A stretch of 5,221 nucleotides of DNA from Clostridia bacterium (GTDB taxonomy: Bacteria > Bacillota_A > Clostridia > UBA1212): NCBI GenBank assembly GCA_017464985.1, contig JAFTXL010000146.1, positions 1 to 5,221 on the forward strand, written 5' to 3'. Below, piece by piece: positions 1 to 4,073 of the stretch; positions within the stretch are counted from its first letter, which is position 1, and each line of letters starts with the position of its first letter. Under the pieces are notes generated by a model. The model saw only the letters and a list, made by a program, of their open reading frames with translations. It was not told where the DNA came from and searched no databases. The position numbers were made by a program, and so were the translations under genes.

Positions 1-62
1 TCAGAAACCGTCTTTTCATACTCCGCAAGTGCAATCTCATAATCCGCAAGGGCAGTCTCGTA
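1..62 (-). repeat. 21-bp tandem repeat coding a heptad in the lipoprotein
   Basis: Two adjacent 21-base units (42-62 and 21-41) differ at about four positions and encode YETALAD and YEIALAE. A third, more diverged unit (1-20) begins YEKTVS and is cut by the window edge. The seven-residue period, with Tyr/Glu and Ala/Leu at fixed places, suggests a helical, possibly coiled-coil spacer. The array may continue to the left of the window. Confidence 0.6.
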
Positions 63-794
63 CTCATCCCGCTCTGATTCCGAAGCATCCTCGCCGGGCT
101 CTTCCGGCTTTGCAGGATCTTCCGCATCAAGAACATATCCGTTACTTTCAAGCCAATAGTCCATATATTTTTCCGCGTAAGACATCAGAATGGCATATCG
201 TTTCGACTCATTAACATTCATTCCATAGTAATATGTCATAAACTCGTCTCTCGAAACACCATAATATTCGGCACCGTCAGTTGCAGTTTTATCCAAAGCC
301 GTAATCACAGACTCAATGTCTTCATCAGTTAAAAGTTCCTTTTCCTCTCCTAAAAAACCGGAAATGTGATATGTGTGGCATATTTCCAGTGCACGGTCTA
401 CTGCGATTTCAAAATATGTCTTTTCGGAATCTTCCGGTTTTTGCTCTAGATAATTTAAAAGAATCTCATACTTCTCATCATCTGTAGCACCATCCTCATA
501 TTCAATATCACTTGAGTAATATACCTCGGAGAAAGCAGTATACAGACATGAATAAAAGTCACTTGCGTAAATCGGATTGCCTTCCATCATTGCAACATAA
601 TCTTCTGTCGCAGCCGCATCATTTGCTGAATCCGCCTCGCTTTGAGCCGCCGTACCGTCAGAAGGCTGCGCCGTCTCTGATATAGAATCTACACCCTTTT
701 TGAAAATGCCCTCAGTACATCCTGTAAGACATGTAACCATCAGCACGAAAGCTGCAGTAAACGAGCCGAATCTTTTTAATGTTTTTAAATTCAT
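1..794 (-). CDS. Lipoprotein with SurA/PrsA-like N-terminal region (partial, C-terminus outside window)
   Basis: The frame is open from ATG at 794 to base 1, giving 264 residues without a stop. The start is supported by AGGAG at 801-805, six bases upstream. Residues 1-26 form a lipoprotein signal: a basic start (K4, K7, R8), a hydrophobic core, and a lipobox LTGC with Cys26 as the predicted lipidated residue. A Ser/Ala/Asp-rich linker follows (about 36-65). Residues 71-82 (EGNPIYASDFYS) resemble the opening of SurA_N/PrsA domains. The helical stretch 125-215, with DRALEICHTYHI and later YYGMNVNESKRYAILMSYAEKY, also fits those foldase chaperones. From about 245 a charged seven-residue repeat begins. 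A peptidyl-prolyl isomerase domain, if present, would lie beyond base 1, so enzyme activity cannot be claimed. The likely role is as a membrane-anchored extracytoplasmic folding factor. It follows rqcP by 24 bases and is probably in the same operon. The family call is by eye and moderately sure; the lipoprotein call is strong. Confidence 0.75.
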   Translation of the reverse strand, partial: MNLKTLKRFGSFTAAFVLMVTCLTGCTEGIFKKGVDSISETAQPSDGTAAQSEADSANDAAATEDYVAMMEGNPIYASDFYSCLYTAFSEVYYSSDIEYEDGATDDEKYEILLNYLEQKPEDSEKTYFEIAVDRALEICHTYHISGFLGEEKELLTDEDIESVITALDKTATDGAEYYGVSRDEFMTYYYGMNVNESKRYAILMSYAEKYMDYWLESNGYVLDAEDPAKPEEPGEDASESERDEYETALADYEIALAEYEKTVS

Positions 795-800
795 AAAACG

Positions 801-805
801 CTCCT
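801..805 (-). promoter_or_regulatory. Ribosome binding site of the lipoprotein gene
   Basis: AGGAG on the minus strand, six bases before the ATG at 792-794. It lies in the 24-base gap after the rqcP stop codon and fixes the start of a gene whose other end is not visible. Confidence 0.7.
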
Positions 806-818
806 AAACTTTTTTAAC

Positions 819-1076
819 CTATTCATTTCCGTATTCTTCTATGATTCTGTACATAGAAGCAGCTTCATCTTTCTTCACCGTCTCTTTAACAGAAAAAATC
901 TCAAATTTTACATTGCCTCCGGCAAAACCTACTTCTACAACATCACCCGGTTTAACCGCAGCACTTGCTTTCACCACTCTGCCGTTAATGCTGACTCTTC
1001 CGGCGTCACACGCTTCATTTGCAACACTGCGTCTTTTTATAACTCGTGAAACCTTTAAAAATTTATCTATTCGCAT
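819..1076 (-). CDS. rqcP: S4-domain RNA-binding protein RqcP (YabO family)
   Basis: This 85-residue protein is full length for the RqcP/YabO family, which is related to Hsp15. Residues 1-12 (MRIDKFLKVSRV) followed by IKRRSVANEA are the hallmark S4 opening. The S4 fold continues through GRVSINGRVVKASAAVKPGD (26-45). The C-terminal motif KKDEAASMYRII (68-79) matches B. subtilis YabO as I recall it. In Bacillota, RqcP binds obstructed 50S subunits that carry peptidyl-tRNA and works with RqcH to add C-terminal alanine tails to stalled chains, marking them for degradation. The ATG at 1074-1076 has a modest AAAGG (1084-1088) seven bases upstream. The gene starts 24 bases after the mazG stop; B. subtilis also has yabN (a MazG-domain protein) directly before yabO. 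The TAG stop is at 819-821. The antisense open frame across this gene is treated as a shadow. Confidence 0.93.
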   Translation of the reverse strand: MRIDKFLKVSRVIKRRSVANEACDAGRVSINGRVVKASAAVKPGDVVEVGFAGGNVKFEIFSVKETVKKDEAASMYRIIEEYGNE

Positions 1077-1100
1077 ATTTTTACCTTTTCTTTTTTATCA

Positions 1101-1784
1101 TTACTTAACGCTTTTTATTATGCTTTCAGTATATCTCTTAAGCGCAATCTCAGCCTCTACGCCTTCTTTTTCAGAACGACGGCATATCTCATACAACAGC
1201 TTTCCGACCTGTTCCTCATCGCCGAAATCCGTATTTCCAAAATATTCAGTATTTTCTCCGAATACATCTGCATCACTGACAACAGAATCGGCTTTTCTTA
1301 TTTTTTTAGCAGCCTTTGACGCTCTCATAAGAGCCGGGAAAGTCTGCGGGATGTCCTCAAGATCCTGTTTAAGTGTGCTGAAACCTTTTTCTTTAAGTTT
1401 TGCCGCCTCCCAGTTATCAAGTGCCTCATCCTCATTATCGGCATGCTCGTTTCCGAATATATGCGTATGCCGTGACAGCATTTTACGCGCGCATCTGTCC
1501 GTTACATCTTCAAAGCAAAACTCGCCGTTTTCCTCTCCTATAATACAATGGAATATAACCTGCAGAAGAACATCGCCAAGCTCCTCCGTCATCTTAGGAA
1601 TACTTTCTTTCTCAATCGCTTCAACAGCTTCGTATGCCTCTTCGACCATAGGCTTTACAAGCGACAAATGAGTCTGCACCCTGTCCCACGGACATCCTTC
1701 GGGGGAACGGAGTTTTTCGATAATATCGTACAAATCTTCAAATGTATATTTTTCATTTTCACCTTTTTTATTAACCGCTATCAC
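1101..1784 (-). CDS. mazG: MazG-family nucleoside triphosphate pyrophosphohydrolase
   Basis: The 227-residue product hydrolyses (d)NTPs to NMP and pyrophosphate, a cytosolic nucleotide-pool cleaning role. The N-terminal MazG domain is clear: LRSPEGCPWDRVQTH (25-39), the EExxE metal-binding motif (E48, E49, E52), then EELGDVLLQVIFH (67-79) with E68 and D71 as the ExxD ligands. SRHTHIF (104-110) stands where RHPHVF is usual, and NWEAAK (124-129) follows. PALMRASKAAKKIRKAD (150-166) opens the second half, which is short and poorly conserved. The start is GTG at 1782-1784; it has GGAG at 1794-1797, nine bases upstream, and the nearby TTG at 1786-1788 runs into a stop within six codons. The protein is shorter than E. 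coli MazG (about 260 residues) and lacks the N-terminal tetrapyrrole-methylase-like domain of B. subtilis YabN. It heads the leftward unit, with rqcP 24 bases downstream. The family is certain; exact substrates are not. Confidence 0.93.
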   Translation of the reverse strand: MIAVNKKGENEKYTFEDLYDIIEKLRSPEGCPWDRVQTHLSLVKPMVEEAYEAVEAIEKESIPKMTEELGDVLLQVIFHCIIGEENGEFCFEDVTDRCARKMLSRHTHIFGNEHADNEDEALDNWEAAKLKEKGFSTLKQDLEDIPQTFPALMRASKAAKKIRKADSVVSDADVFGENTEYFGNTDFGDEEQVGKLLYEICRRSEKEGVEAEIALKRYTESIIKSVK

Positions 1785-1818
1785 TCAAAACAGCTCCTTT
1801 TTTTTTCTGCGCAATTCG

Positions 1819-1847
1819 ATTATAATTGGACAGATAAATTATTTAAT
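1819..1847 (-). promoter_or_regulatory. Candidate promoter for mazG-rqcP-lipoprotein unit
   Basis: A perfect minus-strand TATAAT lies at 1819-1824. The hexamer 17 bases further upstream (1842-1847, ATTAAA) is a poor match to TTGACA, so only the -10 element is convincing. It sits 34 bases before the GTG start and about 20 bases before the ribosome binding site, a sensible leader length. A run of nine A residues (complement of 1798-1806) ends just before AGGAG in that leader. Confidence 0.45.
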
Positions 1848-1885
1848 CAGCATCTGTACATGCATTGCCTGTAAGTATATCACAC

Positions 1886-1914
1886 TTTCACAGCCAAGGT
1901 ATATATTATATATG
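1886..1914 (+). promoter_or_regulatory. Weak candidate promoter for tadA
   Basis: TTTCAC (1886-1891) and TATATG (1909-1914) are 17 bases apart. Overlapping TATATT (1902-1907) and TATTAT (1904-1909) are alternative -10 boxes. No good TTGACA is present, so the exact elements are uncertain. A start site just downstream would leave only a few bases before the ATG at 1935 but a normal leader before the ATG at 1962. Confidence 0.25.
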
Positions 1915-1961
1915 TTAAATTTTTAGACAGTCTTATGCAGTACACGGAAAGAGACTTTATT

Positions 1962-2456
1962 ATGAGCACCGACACATTTTTGCATGACAACATAATTGAA
2001 TACTGTATGAGCGAAGCACTGTCCGAGGCGCAGGCGGCGTATACGGACAATCCACAGTGCGCCGATATTCCGGTCGGCTGTGTAATCGCGGATTCAAACG
2101 GAAACATAGTTGCGCGCGCCCATAATACACGGGAAACATCACATTTAGTTACAGGTCACGCCGAAATATCGGCACTAAACGCAGCTGCGGAGATAACAGG
2201 AGATTTCCGTTTAAACAATTTATATCTTTTTGTAACATTGGAGCCATGCCCAATGTGTGCAGGAGCAATTGCCGCGGCGCGCCCGGCGGCGGTATTTTAC
2301 GGCGCGCCGAACACATCAAACGGTGCCTGCGGCACCATTTACAACATACTTCATCCACATGTGAGAGTGTACGGAGGGATAATGTCACGCGAATCGGCCG
2401 CTCTTATCAGAGATTTTTTTGAAAAACTGCGAAATACCGCTTCGGGAAATATTTGA
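1962..2456 (+). CDS. tadA: tRNA-specific adenosine-34 deaminase TadA
   Basis: TadA converts adenosine 34 of tRNA-Arg(ACG) to inosine. Residues are numbered here from the upstream ATG at 1935, giving 173 aa. IPVGCVI (45-51) and ARAHNTRETS (60-69) match the fold. H75-A-E77 supplies a zinc ligand and the proton-shuttle glutamate. LEPCPMCAGAI (102-112) supplies zinc ligands C105 and C108. The C-terminal part, with YNILHPHVRVYGGI and ALIRDFFEKLR, is TadA-like rather than guanine-deaminase-like. I prefer the ATG at 1962 (codon 10 of the longer frame, 164 aa) because GGAAAGAG lies at 1946-1953, eight bases upstream. The 1935 ATG has no Shine-Dalgarno sequence. The next in-frame ATG (2007) would cut into the first helix. 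Oddities: Asn126 stands where E. coli has Asp108, VTGHAE replaces the usual PTAHAE, and about four residues are inserted before PVG. Function is fairly sure despite these changes. Confidence 0.9.
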   Translation: MSTDTFLHDNIIEYCMSEALSEAQAAYTDNPQCADIPVGCVIADSNGNIVARAHNTRETSHLVTGHAEISALNAAAEITGDFRLNNLYLFVTLEPCPMCAGAIAAARPAAVFYGAPNTSNGACGTIYNILHPHVRVYGGIMSRESAALIRDFFEKLRNTASGNI

Positions 2457-2458
2457 AG

Positions 2459-2519
2459 TCAGCATAAATTTTCATGACAATATTTCATTGGATTTTTTAT
2501 ATACGTTATGTTATGCTGA
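2459..2519. repeat. 9-bp inverted repeat with long spacer downstream of tadA
   Basis: TCAGCATAA at 2459-2467 is the exact reverse complement of TTATGCTGA at 2511-2519. They are separated by 43 bases of AT-rich sequence. There is no following T run, so this is not a canonical intrinsic terminator. The right arm overlaps the candidate -10 box of the next gene. Chance is a real possibility. Confidence 0.4.
2488..2517 (+). promoter_or_regulatory. Candidate promoter for the glycosyltransferase pair
   Basis: TTGGAT (2488-2493) and TATGCT (2512-2517), spaced by 18 bases, form a plausible housekeeping-type promoter. An alternative is ATGACA (2474-2479) with TATATA (2498-2503), also at 18 bases. Either would give a leader of roughly 40-60 bases. 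Read-through from tadA is equally possible, since no terminator is evident in the gap. Confidence 0.35.
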
Positions 2520-2552
2520 ATTGAATAATCGACATACATTGTAAAAATTTGC

Positions 2553-2557
2553 GGAGG
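2553..2557 (+). promoter_or_regulatory. Strong ribosome binding site of the GT87-like gene
   Basis: GGAGG lies four bases before the ATG at 2562-2564. The spacing is a little tight, but it is the best Shine-Dalgarno match in the window and fixes the start. Confidence 0.7.
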
Positions 2558-2561
2558 CGCC

Positions 2562-4073
2562 ATGAACTGCTTGGATACAAAAAACAAAACATACTATAAG
2601 AAAATTTTTTATTTTGCAATGGCAGCTTTTATACTGCTGTTTTTTATATCTCTTTTTGTGACACACGGCGAAAGCATGAGAGGAGTATTGTTTTGGAACG
2701 GGCAGGACACATTTATGGATCATTTCAACAGCGTAATATATAACGCCGTTGACCCGTACGAAAACGACGTTATATACCCGCCGCTTTCCACGCTTACATA
2801 CAGACTTTTGTATCAGATAATACCCGTGGACGCATTTAATTCGCTTATAACAGACCCGACAGAGCTTCTTCAGCCGCCGGAAATGAAAATATATCATCAA
2901 TTCACGTTCGGATTTGTTTTACTGGTAATGTTTACATCAATAGTTTTCTTTTATGCAATAAATGAATTAAAACAGGGCACCAAAGCAGAAAAAGTGCTTT
3001 TCACATCGGTAATATGTTTCTCAGCGCCAGTACTTTTCATGATTGATCGTGGAAATAATATTGCTGTTCCTCTTGCACTCAGCATACTTTATCTTGCGCT
3101 TTACCGGTCAGAAAATAAAGTGGCGAAAGAAATCGCATTAATTGCGCTCGGAATGGCAACAGGCTTCAAGCTGTATCCCGTAGCTTTCGGAGCTTTGCTC
3201 GTCAGGGAGAAAAAATATAAAGAATTTGTACGTGCGGCAATATATTGTATACTTTTCACAATCGTACCGTTCTTCATTTTTTATGACGGGTTTGACAGCA
3301 TTATGCTGTTAATCGGAAACATTTCGGGCAACAGCACAAACAGAGGACTAAACGACGCAGACCAGCTTGGATTTTCAAAGATGCTTATTTATCCTCTGAA
3401 CGTACTGCGCATAAGAGTCACCGACTTAGCAGCGTCAGGAAAATTTTTTAATTATTTTGTTACAGCAGCCTCTGTTATTTCAGTTTTCTTTATAAAGAAA
3501 CGCTGGAAAGCGGTTCTCCTCTGTGCATGTATAATTTACGGTTTTCAGGATATTTGCGTAAGTTATATGCTTACATTCCTTATACTTCCGCTGACGCTTA
3601 TGCTCGACGAAGAAACAGAAAACAAACCTATAAATTACATATATTTAATATGTTTTATCCTGATGTTCGCTCCGGTGCCGTTTAAGATACCGTCTACAGA
3701 CGTATGGACAAGATATGCCATTGAAAAAATATCCAGCTACGCGGTCGGACTTGCGACAGGACTTGCCGTAATCGAAGCATTCGGAGATATTTTCTCGGAA
3801 ATTGAAAAGAAATTAGGCATCAGCAAACTCAAAAGTGCAATTACAACGGTCACAGCAACTGTAATATTCATATTTACGGAAGTTTTTATCAATCCGGGTG
3901 CTTGGTTTGATATTGGTATCGGCATTTCATCAGACAGCGGCAGCGCCGACATTCTGAAAACAGTCATAAGTTTTGTAATAACAGCAGGCGCTTGGTTTGC
4001 CGTAATGTTTTATTTCCACAAAAAAAGCAGCTCCCTGTGTCCTGAAGGAAAGGAAGCGAAAACGGACATATGA
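2562..4073 (+). CDS. GT87-like (DUF2029) polytopic membrane glycosyltransferase
   Basis: This 503-residue integral membrane protein has about 11-12 predicted hydrophobic segments, including roughly 14-33, 112-134, 145-160, 165-181, 187-212, 222-240, 296-311, 316-348, 356-375, 424-442 and 463-485. The first extracytoplasmic loop carries an acidic, Tyr/Pro-rich signature: DTFMDHFNSVIY (49-60), DPY (64-66) and YPPL (72-75). Later come DRGNN (162-166) and GFKLYP (201-206). This order, Asp in loop 1, then YPPL, RGN and K-x-YP, is typical of GT87 GT-C enzymes such as mycobacterial PimE. These transfer a sugar from a polyprenyl-phosphate donor to an acceptor on the outer face of the membrane. Asp53 is the best candidate catalytic residue. 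The donor and acceptor cannot be read from the sequence. The last 20 residues are hydrophilic. The ATG has a strong GGAGG, and the TGA stop overlaps the start of the next gene, implying coupled expression. Family is likely; substrate unknown. Confidence 0.8.
   Translation: MNCLDTKNKTYYKKIFYFAMAAFILLFFISLFVTHGESMRGVLFWNGQDTFMDHFNSVIYNAVDPYENDVIYPPLSTLTYRLLYQIIPVDAFNSLITDPTELLQPPEMKIYHQFTFGFVLLVMFTSIVFFYAINELKQGTKAEKVLFTSVICFSAPVLFMIDRGNNIAVPLALSILYLALYRSENKVAKEIALIALGMATGFKLYPVAFGALLVREKKYKEFVRAAIYCILFTIVPFFIFYDGFDSIMLLIGNISGNSTNRGLNDADQLGFSKMLIYPLNVLRIRVTDLAASGKFFNYFVTAASVISVFFIKKRWKAVLLCACIIYGFQDICVSYMLTFLILPLTLMLDEETENKPINYIYLICFILMFAPVPFKIPSTDVWTRYAIEKISSYAVGLATGLAVIEAFGDIFSEIEKKLGISKLKSAITTVTATVIFIFTEVFINPGAWFDIGIGISSDSGSADILKTVISFVITAGAWFAVMFYFHKKSSSLCPEGKEAKTDI
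4045..4056 (+). promoter_or_regulatory. Purine-rich ribosome binding region for the GtrII-like gene, inside the upstream gene
   Basis: AAGGAAAGGAAG lies within the last codons of the GT87-like gene, ending 13 bases before the ATG at 4070. That spacing is longer than ideal, so start-codon recognition probably relies on the stop/start overlap (ATGA, 4070-4073) and ribosomes arriving from upstream. Confidence 0.45.

Larger units (their letters stand above)
1785..1961. other. Divergent intergenic region between mazG and tadA
   Basis: This AT-rich stretch separates two genes transcribed away from each other. It holds the T9 run at 1798-1806 (A9 in the mazG leader) and the TATAAT box for mazG. It also contains the near-symmetric CAATT...AATTG at 1812-1828, and an AT-alternating segment at 1901-1913 that could supply the tadA -10 element. 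No terminator, tRNA or riboswitch-like structure was recognised. Confidence 0.6.

Noticed and set aside
29..214. A 61-codon plus-strand open frame opposite the lipoprotein gene
   Set aside because: No ribosome binding site or motif. The minus-strand lipoprotein frame is continuous through it.
841..1671. A 276-codon open frame on the plus strand, antisense to rqcP and mazG
   Set aside because: It lies opposite two clearly recognisable genes. Its product is a Ser/Leu/Phe-rich low-complexity chain with no motif. It is a codon-usage shadow.
1850..1864. GCAT/ATGC near-palindrome in the mazG-tadA gap as a possible operator
   Set aside because: Only four-base arms match around a six-base centre, too short to separate from chance in this sequence.
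1548..1874. A 108-codon plus-strand open frame crossing the mazG start and the intergenic region
   Set aside because: No ribosome binding site or recognisable domain, and it overlaps mazG and its promoter on the opposite strand.
1935..1961. Upstream ATG at 1935 as the tadA start
   Set aside because: No Shine-Dalgarno sequence precedes it and the extra nine residues have no counterpart in the family. It is kept only as an alternative to 1962.
2322..2336. GGTGCC/GGCACC hairpin as an intrinsic terminator
   Set aside because: It lies within the tadA coding region and is followed by only a short ATTT rather than a T run.
1880..2388. Minus-strand open frames of 60-79 codons opposite tadA
   Set aside because: TadA has full catalytic motifs on the plus strand. 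These frames show no family features and arise from its GC-rich codons.
2511..2900. A 129-codon minus-strand open frame opposite the start of the GT87-like gene
   Set aside because: Cys/Tyr/Lys-rich product typical of an antisense read of hydrophobic codons. The plus strand has a strong ribosome binding site and GT87 motifs.
3737..3967. A 76-codon minus-strand open frame inside the GT87-like gene
   Set aside because: Entirely antisense to a membrane-protein gene, with no start signal or known motif.
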